Source: Synechococcales cyanobacterium PMM_0073
GTDB taxonomy: Bacteria; Cyanobacteriota; Cyanobacteriia; Elainellales; Elainellaceae
Direction of reading: 5' to 3'
Assembly (NCBI GenBank): GCA_949127695.1
Contig: CASBQH010000262.1
Span: 1 to 8,837, forward strand
DNA: 8,837 nt
The notes below the pieces were generated by a model. The model saw only the letters and a program-made list of their open reading frames with translations, did no database searches and was not told the DNA's origin. Numbering within the stretch: position 1 is the stretch's first letter; the number at the start of each line of letters is the position of its first letter. A program made the position numbers and the translations under genes. Shown here in pieces: positions 1-5,863 of the stretch.

Positions 1-627
1 ATTGCCACCGCCAGTCGCGTCCAAACCCGCCGAGGAGAGCAGGCACTCCAGGCAGCGCAGGCTGAAGTAGACCGGATCAACACCATGGTGCAGCGCGGTC
101 TACACCAAGACAACCGACTACCACCCAACACGGCTCAGGCCAATATTAGAAACATTCTGCCGCCAACCAGGATCGCCAGCTTTCTGAAAACGCCTGCTAC
201 AAGTTGCCCAGGGGCAACCTCACCCTACACCAGCTATCCCCGTTACAATGACCAGCCATTGGCCGCGACTGATGCCTTGCCTGTGGATCTGGATGGCGAC
301 TGCGATCCTGATCTATTCATGCAGGTGATCCGCAACAATACTCAGTACACGATAGCTGAAGACGGGAAAGCCACGGGTCTGAAGCGACCAGCTCGCTTTC
401 AGCTAGGCGTGCGCGTCTATTCCAAGCTCGTCGATACAAACAAAACGCTGGTTAGCGGCAAGCTGAAAACAGAGCCAGCCTCTTTAGGACTAACCATTGG
501 CCAAGGGCAGCAGGCCACCAATCCGCTTGCCGTCGTCAACAAAGATATTTCCTGGGGCGAGCGTTCAGAAGTGCTCTGCCAATATGCCACTGACGCAAAC
601 AGAAAACAGATTCTCGGTTGCAGCTAG
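1..627 (+). CDS. hpsB: HpsB, minor pseudopilin of the hormogonium polysaccharide secretion system (5'-truncated)
   Basis: The frame is open from the first base, so the 208 visible residues are the C-terminal part; the prepilin leader and most of the membrane helix lie outside the window. The visible start, IATASRVQTRR followed by an amphipathic stretch (GEQALQAAQAEVDRIN), is the usual end of a pseudopilin helical stalk. The globular part carries an aspartate-rich loop, D96-L-D-G-D-C-D-P-D104, then FMQVIRN and a VRVY strand, in the order I remember for HpsB proteins. Four cysteines are visible (SCP, DCD, LCQ, and GCS at the C-terminus). The protein would sit in the inner membrane and periplasm and join a pilus-like tip complex that exports gliding polysaccharide. 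It is followed after 40 nt by hpsC on the same strand. The ATG at 85 is an internal methionine and not a true start. The family call comes from recalled family features and gene order; it has not been searched. Confidence 0.8.
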   Translation: MATASRVQTRRGEQALQAAQAEVDRINTMVQRGLHQDNRLPPNTAQANIRNILPPTRIASFLKTPATSCPGATSPYTSYPRYNDQPLAATDALPVDLDGDCDPDLFMQVIRNNTQYTIAEDGKATGLKRPARFQLGVRVYSKLVDTNKTLVSGKLKTEPASLGLTIGQGQQATNPLAVVNKDISWGERSEVLCQYATDANRKQILGCS

Positions 628-640
628 CTTGCTGCTGCAA
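618..640 (+). repeat. Inverted repeat spanning the hpsB stop codon
   Basis: TTGCAGC (618-624) and GCTGCAA (634-640) form a perfect 7-bp stem around a 9-nt loop that begins with the hpsB TAG stop. A T5 run occurs only about 10 nt downstream, so it is a poor match to an intrinsic terminator. It could be an mRNA processing or stabilising hairpin between hpsB and hpsC. The alternative pairing CTTGC/GCAAG (628-641) overlaps it. Confidence 0.5.
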
Positions 641-667
641 GGCTCCGCATTTTTGAATTAACCCACC

Positions 668-1801
668 ATGGCTAAAAATTTCTTCTCCCACCTCAAAAAA
701 TCGTTTCTCAGATCGCCTCAGCGTCGCACTGGTCGCTATGGCGCTTATTATGCCAGTCAAGGCTTTACGCTGGTCGAGCTGCTAGTCGTGACGGCCATTG
801 CTGGCATTATTGTTGCGGGTCTTACCTTCATTGTGATCCAAATGATGACCTCTGATCAGCGCGAAGCCTCGCGGTCTGAAACCCAGCGCGAGATGCAGCT
901 GGCGCTCAACTATATGTCATCAGAGCTGCAAGAAGCGATCTATGTTTATCCTGGAACGTACTTGGAAGACAGCAAAAGCGAAGACCTGAATACTACGGAC
1001 ATTCCTTTCGCCAACTACCTGCCCGCCTCGGTCACCAATGGAGCCGTGCCGGTATTGGCCTTCTGGAAACTCCAGCCTTTCCCAGATGTCGTGAAGCAGC
1101 GTTGCGCCGCCACCAATGCTGCCACAAACCCCGTTGGGGTTGCCTGCCTCAACGGTCAGTCTTATGCGCTAGTGGTTTATTCACTGGCAAGAAAGCCTGC
1201 TAACCCTACAGTTTGGAAAGGCCAAGCTCGGATCACGCGCTATGTTTTGAGCCAGTTTGACTCTAGCGGCAATCTCACCCCCGGCTATGTTGATCCCAGC
1301 GTGAATAATAATCTAGCCAGCTGGCCTTGGGCTGATCCTGGAACAGGCGCTGTAAACCTGCAAGCAACCCGTCCAACGGGCAGTAGTTTTACCCTGGTAG
1401 ATTTTGTGAGCTTAGACATAATCAACACACCTACGATCAAACCAACTGATAATTTCTGCCCTGCTGGCGGCGCGACGGGAACCACCACCACTGGCTCTTA
1501 CGACATCTCGCCCAAAACTCCTGTTAAAAATTCTCTTAACAAAGATACTCGCACCTTCTATGCCTGCGTATTCTCTCAGACACAGACTACAGGCACAGGC
1601 ACTGTCACCGCTACCCGGGTTGATCCAACTCAGTACCGCGACGTTGTGCTGTTTCTGCGGGGTAGCGCATTGGGTAGACCCGGTATGAGAAGAGTTGATG
1701 ATAAGGAAGAAATCACCAAAAACGACCAAGATGTTTTACCAACGCTGGAAACCCGCGTACTCACCCGCAGCGTTCTAGGGCGTCGCCCAACTGCTGATTA
1801 A
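668..1801 (+). CDS. hpsC: HpsC, minor pseudopilin of the hormogonium polysaccharide secretion system
   Basis: The 377-residue protein begins with a basic leader and a class III (prepilin peptidase) signal: G32 | FTLVE, followed by a hydrophobic helix through about residue 60. The glutamate at mature position +5 (E37), needed for normal subunit assembly, is present. After the helix comes the stalk SDQREASRSETQREMQ and the stretch LALNYMSSELQEAIYVYPG, then VPVLAFWK and SYALVVYSLA, a pattern I associate with HpsC. The size fits a large minor pseudopilin of the GspJ/PilW kind. Four cysteines lie in the secreted domain. A Gly/Thr-rich loop (GGATGTTTTGSYD) and a basic C-terminus are probably disordered. 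The ATG is the first reasonable start and gives a 32-residue leader; no strong Shine-Dalgarno is visible. The gene lies between hpsB (40 nt) and the hpsD-like gene. It is predicted to be processed by the prepilin peptidase and to cap a pseudopilus. Confidence 0.85.
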   Translation: MAKNFFSHLKKSFLRSPQRRTGRYGAYYASQGFTLVELLVVTAIAGIIVAGLTFIVIQMMTSDQREASRSETQREMQLALNYMSSELQEAIYVYPGTYLEDSKSEDLNTTDIPFANYLPASVTNGAVPVLAFWKLQPFPDVVKQRCAATNAATNPVGVACLNGQSYALVVYSLARKPANPTVWKGQARITRYVLSQFDSSGNLTPGYVDPSVNNNLASWPWADPGTGAVNLQATRPTGSSFTLVDFVSLDIINTPTIKPTDNFCPAGGATGTTTTGSYDISPKTPVKNSLNKDTRTFYACVFSQTQTTGTGTVTATRVDPTQYRDVVLFLRGSALGRPGMRRVDDKEEITKNDQDVLPTLETRVLTRSVLGRRPTAD

Positions 1802-1880
1802 GCACTGCCCTATGCCCCAAAAACTCTGACTTCTATCTCTTTTCTGCTGCCTTTTACTCAAGCCTTTTTTGAAAAAGCTC

Positions 1881-2435
1881 ATGCATAAAGCCATTCGTCA
1901 CTCTACCGCCGGGTTTACCCTTTTCGAGCTGCTGATCGTGGTTGTCATGGCCTCAATCTTGGCTTTAATCGCGGCTCCAAGCTGGCTCACGTTTGTCAAT
2001 AACCGTCGAGCTGACGCAGGCCGCGACCAGATTTTGCAGTCGCTCCGGCAGGCGCAGACTCAGGCTTTGCAAACTCGACAAAGGCAGGTCGTCAACTTCA
2101 TCACCCCCGCCAATGCGCTGCCCGTTATTCGCACCGGCGCAGTTAGCCAAACGCTAGACGGACAGGTGCAGGCCGACAAACGCACCAGCAAAACTTACGG
2201 ACTGACGCTGGTTGGCAATGTCAACACCGGCTGCGGCACCGACGCTAGGGGCTGCGTCGTGTTTGATGATCGCGGCAATATTGTCTTGGGCAGTGGCGAT
2301 CCGCCGCCGGAAGAAACTGGCATCATGAAAATTGTGGTTACTTCTCCGGCTGATGGCGGCAGTACACGCTGTGTGATCGTCAGAACAATTCTGGGTTCAA
2401 TGCAAAATGGCATTGGCAGAGACGAATGCACCTAA
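1881..2435 (+). CDS. hpsD: GspH/FimT-type minor pseudopilin, probably HpsD
   Basis: The product has a short leader, a prepilin peptidase site (G11 | FTLFE, with the +5 glutamate E16), and a hydrophobic helix continuing LLIVVVMASILALIAAPSWL. The amphipathic stalk RRADAGRDQILQSLRQAQTQALQTRQ is typical of GspH/FimT pseudopilins, and the small beta-rich domain contains CVVFDDRGNIV and ends near CVIVRTILG, as FimT-like proteins do. Four cysteines are present. Following hpsB and hpsC, it is most simply the third pseudopilin, HpsD; the symbol rests mainly on gene order. I chose ATG at 1881 (184 residues); an in-frame TTG at 1869 would add MKKL and also look like a prepilin leader. Neither has a good ribosome-binding site. 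The last 13 codons overlap the 3' end of the convergent cobD gene. Confidence 0.75.
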   Translation: MHKAIRHSTAGFTLFELLIVVVMASILALIAAPSWLTFVNNRRADAGRDQILQSLRQAQTQALQTRQRQVVNFITPANALPVIRTGAVSQTLDGQVQADKRTSKTYGLTLVGNVNTGCGTDARGCVVFDDRGNIVLGSGDPPPEETGIMKIVVTSPADGGSTRCVIVRTILGSMQNGIGRDECT

Positions 2436-3401
2436 GCTGAGCCAGAGTAAAAAGCAGCGGCGGGTCAGGCGCATAGCCCGCCAGATTATTTCAGGCGTAA
2501 TTGGAGCCTCTGGATCGCCCAGCAGCGGCTTCTGCTTCACCACCCCTGCATATTGGTTGCTGCCGCCCACCTGCACCCCCAAAGCCGCCGCATAGGCCGC
2601 TTCGCTCCAGCCAGAGTTGGGGCTTGGATCTTGGCCACCATCTCGCCAGCAAATTCGCAGCACCTGCCTGGGACGACCCGACAGCAGCGCCAAGGTCAGT
2701 ACATGCAGACGACAGGGCAGCCAAGTCAGGCGATCTTCCAGCCGAGCGCTAAACCAGCCCAAATGCTCATAGGGCGCATCTCGGTAGCCCACCATCGAAT
2801 CCAGCGTGCTAGCAGCCTTGTAGGCCAGAGCCACCGGCACAGCTCCCAGCGGCGAAACTGCGCCCAGCATGGCATAAAACAGCGGAGCCATCACCCCATC
2901 GGTGGCATTTTCAGTCACAGTTTCGAGCAAGGCTCGCAGAATTTCAGCAGCAGACAGATCGGCGGTATCTCGCCCCACATAGCGGCTGAGCCTCGTCCGA
3001 GCGCTGGGTAAATCAGCAGCAGCGAGGGGTTGCAAAACCGCTGTGGCCGCATCGCGCAGGCTGCGTCCGGCCAAGCAGCTCGCCAGCAGCACCACTTGAG
3101 TTGCAAACCCCAGCAGCGGATGCAATAGACCCGCGATCCAGAGGCAAAGCCAGCCTGCTAAGCCGCTCAGGCCAATCGTGGTGAGCGCCAGACTCACTCC
3201 AGCGACTCGCAGCAGCATTGGACGATGCAGCCGTTTGAGGCAAAGCTGGCTGTAGCGCTGAATATATTGCCCCATGCCCTGCACCGGATGCGGCCAGCTC
3301 CAGGGATCGCCCAAGCCATAGTCCAGCAGCGCTGCCCAGCCAATTGCCGCCGCCTGTTCGCTTAAAGGTGATGCAAACAGCATGAGCCAGAATTGCGGCA
3401 T
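2397..3401 (-). CDS. cobD: Adenosylcobinamide-phosphate synthase CobD/CbiB
   Basis: A complete 334-residue integral membrane protein of the CobD/CbiB family. It attaches the aminopropanol-phosphate arm to adenosylcobyric acid in cobalamin (in cyanobacteria, pseudocobalamin) synthesis. Family motifs are seen in order: LLDYGLGDPW (25-34) with PHPVQGMG (37-44), RYVGRDT (139-145), ENATDGVMAPLFY (163-175), YKAASTLDSMVGY (193-205), GWFSARLEDR (214-223) and DPSPNSGWSEAA (257-268). Several hydrophobic helices lie between about residues 65 and 110 and near the C-terminus. No frameshift or missing motif is seen. The ATG at 3401 has no clear Shine-Dalgarno; an internal ATG seven codons in is possible. 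No other cobalamin gene is in view, and its short upstream spacer shows no cobalamin riboswitch. It is divergent from the gene starting at 3484 and convergent and overlapping with the hpsD-like gene. It may be called cbiB elsewhere. Confidence 0.93.
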   Translation of the reverse strand: MPQFWLMLFASPLSEQAAAIGWAALLDYGLGDPWSWPHPVQGMGQYIQRYSQLCLKRLHRPMLLRVAGVSLALTTIGLSGLAGWLCLWIAGLLHPLLGFATQVVLLASCLAGRSLRDAATAVLQPLAAADLPSARTRLSRYVGRDTADLSAAEILRALLETVTENATDGVMAPLFYAMLGAVSPLGAVPVALAYKAASTLDSMVGYRDAPYEHLGWFSARLEDRLTWLPCRLHVLTLALLSGRPRQVLRICWRDGGQDPSPNSGWSEAAYAAALGVQVGGSNQYAGVVKQKPLLGDPEAPITPEIIWRAMRLTRRCFLLWLSLGAFVSANAILH

Positions 3402-3427
3402 TGTTCACGAGCAATAGCTTAGCCTGA

Positions 3428-3457
3428 TGACGCATTAACTGCCAGCCGTGCCATAAT
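3428..3457 (+). promoter_or_regulatory. Possible promoter for the ParB-HTH-like gene
   Basis: TGACGC (3428-3433) and CATAAT (3452-3457), 18 nt apart, with a TG just upstream of the -10 (TGCCATAAT), resemble a weak sigma-70 promoter in the 70-nt spacer between divergent genes. The -10 lies inside the loop of the palindrome at 3443-3467. This is pattern matching only. Confidence 0.3.
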
Positions 3458-3467
3458 AATCCGGCTG
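3443..3467. repeat. Palindrome in the cobD / ParB-HTH-like divergent spacer
   Basis: CAGCCG (3443-3448) and CGGCTG (3462-3467) form a perfect 6-bp inverted repeat with a 13-nt AT-rich spacer, followed by TTTTAT on the + strand. It could be an operator bound by a dimeric regulator, a leader hairpin, or a weak terminator for an upstream transcript. Its place between two divergent genes, around a candidate -10, favours an operator. Confidence 0.4.
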
Positions 3468-3483
3468 TTTTATGGCAGGTTTC

Positions 3484-4629
3484 ATGGTTCAGGCGTTTCA
3501 CCCATCCCAGTCAATCCATCTCGTCAATACTGCGGCTTCCATGCAGGCTAGAGGGCGTTCGGCGCAGCCTAACTGGAGCAACGAGATTGATCCCACCACC
3601 TTTAATCTAGAGCTGCCCAACCCAGAAGACTTGGAGCTAGCCGAGACAGATTTTTTGCAGCAGGTCGCCACGGCTTGGCAAATCTGCGATCGCTTTGACC
3701 TGCAAACCGAGATCTGGCGAGGTCGAATTTTGCGAACCGTGCGCGACCGCGAAAAGCAGGGCGGCGACGGACGCGGCACCGGGTTTTTGAGCTGGCTAAA
3801 CGACCGCGAAATTAGCAAAACTCAGGCTTATTCCCTGATTGAGCTGGCCAACAGCGCCGATACGCTACTGCAAGACGGAATGCTGCAACCCGCAGCGGTC
3901 AACTGCTTTAGCAAGCGAGCTTTTATTGAAACAGCCCAAGCCGCGCCTGAAGTGCAGCAGATGGTTTGTGATATGGTCAACGAACCCTCTCCGGCAGCTC
4001 CAGCCCAAATTACGCGGCGAGAAGTGCGTCAGATCCAGGACGAATGGACCACCATGTCTTCTGATTTGCTGCCCGGTGTGGTGAAGGAAAAAGCGGCCAG
4101 CAGCGCCATCCCAACACGCTATTTAACGCCGCTGGTGCGCGAGATGGAAAAGCTACCGCCGCTGCATCAGGTGGCTATCCAAGACGGAATTATTGCCAAC
4201 CCCGACGTGGATACGGTCAAACAGGCGACGGTGGAAGCCCGCTATCTGGCCAAATATCTGGCGGCGGCAGTGCAGGTGCAGGCGCTGAATCAGCCCTCGC
4301 TGGATTTGGAACTGGCGCTAGAAGAAGCGCTGAGAGTGGGATGCCTCAGCAGCGCCGCCGATCTGGTGAATCAGGCGTCGCAGCTAGAGCAGGCGGTGAT
4401 TAAGCTTCATGCCGCCTGGAAACGCCTGAACAACCTAGCCGATCGGCTGTATTTGGACAGCGGAGCCAGTACGCCCCACCTGCGCGCCTTGCTCGATCAA
4501 GTGGCTCCACTGACCCAAGACTTGCTAGAGGTCAATCTGGGTGATCCAGACGGCAGCTTCTCACAGACCGTGCGGCTGCGAATTCTGCCCGATGATCGCA
4601 GCTCCGATTTCCCAGAAGCGATAGGCTAG
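3484..4629 (+). CDS. Conserved soluble protein with a ParB/KorB-like helix-turn-helix segment, function unknown
   Basis: The 381-residue protein (from ATG 3484) has no signal peptide or membrane segment. A conserved-looking core runs from GRILRTVRDREKQGGDGRGTG through FLSWL, REISKTQAYSLIELA (108-122), SFLL-like helix SADTLLQDGML, to FIETAQAAPEVQQMV and ITRREVRQIQ (176-185). The order of helix-turn-helix, 'LL..G.L' helix, alanine-rich helix and 'LT.REV' helix recalls the central DNA-binding part of ParB/KorB proteins and DUF3102-like proteins. The N-terminal ParB nucleotide-binding boxes are not seen. The C-terminal half (about 200-350) is alpha-helical and Leu/Ala-rich and may be a dimerisation region. 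An in-frame ATG at 3472 would add four residues; I prefer 3484 because GGCAGG lies just upstream. I infer a DNA-binding or nucleoid-related protein, but no specific function is established. The downstream gene follows after 24 nt. Confidence 0.8.
   Translation: MVQAFHPSQSIHLVNTAASMQARGRSAQPNWSNEIDPTTFNLELPNPEDLELAETDFLQQVATAWQICDRFDLQTEIWRGRILRTVRDREKQGGDGRGTGFLSWLNDREISKTQAYSLIELANSADTLLQDGMLQPAAVNCFSKRAFIETAQAAPEVQQMVCDMVNEPSPAAPAQITRREVRQIQDEWTTMSSDLLPGVVKEKAASSAIPTRYLTPLVREMEKLPPLHQVAIQDGIIANPDVDTVKQATVEARYLAKYLAAAVQVQALNQPSLDLELALEEALRVGCLSSAADLVNQASQLEQAVIKLHAAWKRLNNLADRLYLDSGASTPHLRALLDQVAPLTQDLLEVNLGDPDGSFSQTVRLRILPDDRSSDFPEAIG
3686..3693. repeat. HIP1 octamer
   Basis: GCGATCGC is the core of the highly iterated palindrome HIP1, over-represented in many cyanobacterial genomes. 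Only one exact copy was noticed here. It is useful as a taxonomic hint and has no assigned local function. Confidence 0.7.
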
Positions 4630-4653
4630 AGGTGAGCGTTTTGATTAAAGCCC

Positions 4654-5160
4654 TTGCTAGCCGCCTTAAACCTGCCCTCGTTTCTCTGGCTCTGGCGAAT
4701 TGCCGCCTGGTCAATGGGGCTGTCTATTTCTGCCTACCTGCTGCTAGCCGTAACGGGCGGCTGGCTGTTTGTTAGCCATCGGCAGCAGGGTGGTCAACTG
4801 GAGAGCCAACTAAAAAATCAGCTAGAAAATCAATTGGCAACTCCGGCCAACCGTCCGAGCTGGCTGCGGCCTCTGCATTTGTTCACCGGCGGAGTCATTG
4901 TCTTACTGGTGCTGCTGCTGCTGGCGGTGGGGCTAGTGGGGACATTCGGCTACTACGGCTCTCTGGGGCATTCGCCGCACCTGATCGCAGGCTTAACCGT
5001 CGTCGGCTTAACGCTGCTCTCAGCCTGGGCGGCACTCCGCATCAGTCCAGAACGACCCTGGGCACGTCCGCTGCATCTGGGCGTCAACTTGGCGCTGCTG
5101 ATTGGGCTAACGGCTGTGAGCTGGACGGGCTGGACGGTTGTGCAGAAATACCTGCCGTAG
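4654..5160 (+). CDS. DUF4079-like four-helix membrane protein
   Basis: A 168-residue membrane protein with four hydrophobic segments at about 10-40, 72-98, 108-130 and 139-163. The pattern RPLH (73-76), GHSPHLIAGL (105-113), ARPLHLGVN (138-145) and the ending TGWTVVQKYLP matches the layout of DUF4079 proteins in cyanobacteria and plastids: histidine-bearing helices, HL..GL, an lH..lN helix and a terminal 'tG..iVqK'. The spaced histidines (H75, H106, H109, H141) recall cytochrome b561-type heme or quinone proteins, but heme binding is unproven. The loop 48-61 is a short Gln-Leu repeat (QLES/QLKN/QLEN/QL). The only start that keeps helix 1 intact is TTG at 4654; the first in-frame ATG (4714) would cut that helix. 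The best purine tract, GAGGTGAG at 4629-4636, is too far upstream for this start. It lies 24 nt after the previous gene. Confidence 0.8.
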   Translation: MLAALNLPSFLWLWRIAAWSMGLSISAYLLLAVTGGWLFVSHRQQGGQLESQLKNQLENQLATPANRPSWLRPLHLFTGGVIVLLVLLLLAVGLVGTFGYYGSLGHSPHLIAGLTVVGLTLLSAWAALRISPERPWARPLHLGVNLALLIGLTAVSWTGWTVVQKYLP

Positions 5161-5170
5161 CGTTGCTACG
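5156..5170 (+). repeat. Hairpin at the stop codon of the DUF4079-like gene
   Basis: CGTAGC (5156-5161), a GTT loop and GCTACG (5165-5170) form a 6-bp stem that includes the TAG stop. There is no T run after it, so it is not a classical terminator. It abuts the tandem repeat at 5176-5220 and shares its CTACG motif. Confidence 0.45.
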
Positions 5171-5175
5171 CTGCT

Positions 5176-5220
5176 ACTGCACTACGGGTTACTGCGCTAC
5201 GGGTTGCTACACTACGGTTA
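5176..5220 (+). repeat. Tandem 15-nt repeat, three units
   Basis: ACTGCACTACGGGTT (5176-5190), ACTGCGCTACGGGTT (5191-5205) and GCTACACTACGGTTA (5206-5220) are three diverging copies of one 15-nt unit. The preceding 5161-5175 looks like a fourth, more decayed copy. The array fills most of the spacer between the DUF4079-like gene and the next membrane-protein gene. Confidence 0.8.
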
Positions 5221-5251
5221 AATCGCGTTTGTCTCAAGGGTTGATCCGCCT

Positions 5252-5812
5252 GTGTCTTCTATTTCTGAACCTGTTGCCACCCTAGAGCAGCGAGTCTTTC
5301 GGCTCTCGCCACTGATTCGGATCACGCTGCTGCTGTTTTATACGGCGTTGACTGTGCCGCTGCCGGTGCTGGCTCAAAAAACCGCTGCGCCAATTTCGCC
5401 CTTGCTGCTGGTTATGGGGCTAGTTTTGGGCGCTGTCTTGCTGTATGGCGCATTAAGCGAGCAGGTGATCCTAGACGCAGCCGGCATTCAAGTCACCTAT
5501 CCCACCTGGATCAAATGGCTGCTGCGACGCGGTTGGTCGCTGCCTTGGATAGAAATTAAGGCGCTGAAGCCGCGCTCAACCGGGCAGGGTGGCCTAATCT
5601 ATTATTTCTTGAGTCAGTCTGGCCTCGCCTATCTGCTGCCAATGCGGGTGGCTGGCTTCGCAGAGCTGGTGCGAACTGTGCAGGCGCAAACTGGCATTGA
5701 CACCAGAGATGTCCGTCCGCTGGCTCAGCCCTGGATGTATTTGTTTCTGTTGGTTTTAACCCTGCTTTTGCTGCTGATAGGTGCCTGGACAATCGGCGTT
5801 GCGCTGGCTTAA
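5252..5812 (+). CDS. Small membrane protein with PH-like soluble segment, function unknown
   Basis: 186 residues. Two N-terminal hydrophobic segments (about 19-41 and 48-68) are followed by a soluble part of about 85 residues (SEQVILDAAGIQVTYPTW to the RTVQAQTG helix) and a strongly hydrophobic C-terminal helix (about 161-184). The soluble part, with 'ILDAAGIQV', 'RGWSLPWIEIKALKP' and a closing helix, resembles bacterial PH-like (YcxB-type) domains that read 'i...Gi.v......w.eI......'. This is a pattern resemblance only. The start is GTG at 5252; no in-frame ATG lies upstream, and the purine tract AAGGG at 5236-5240 is 11 nt before it. The ABC ATPase gene begins 51 nt downstream. I cannot assign a role. 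Confidence 0.75.
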   Translation: MSSISEPVATLEQRVFRLSPLIRITLLLFYTALTVPLPVLAQKTAAPISPLLLVMGLVLGAVLLYGALSEQVILDAAGIQVTYPTWIKWLLRRGWSLPWIEIKALKPRSTGQGGLIYYFLSQSGLAYLLPMRVAGFAELVRTVQAQTGIDTRDVRPLAQPWMYLFLLVLTLLLLLIGAWTIGVALA

Positions 5813-5863
5813 GCAGGCCGTGGTCAAGCTAAGATCTGGGCGCACTGTTTTAATTCCGCTATT

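Noticed and set aside
85..627. ATG at 85 as the start of a separate 180-residue gene
   Set aside because: The same frame is open and pseudopilin-like back to base 1, so this ATG is internal to truncated hpsB.
1412..1729. 105-codon minus-strand frame inside hpsC
   Set aside because: Antisense shadow of a well-supported pseudopilin gene; composition is not protein-like.
3402..3471. Cobalamin riboswitch upstream of cobD
   Set aside because: Only 70 nt separate the divergent genes, too short for the element, and no B12-box-like sequence was seen.
2491..3501. Overlapping frames on both strands inside and around cobD
   Set aside because: GC-rich shadows of cobD; only the 2397-3401 frame carries the family motifs.
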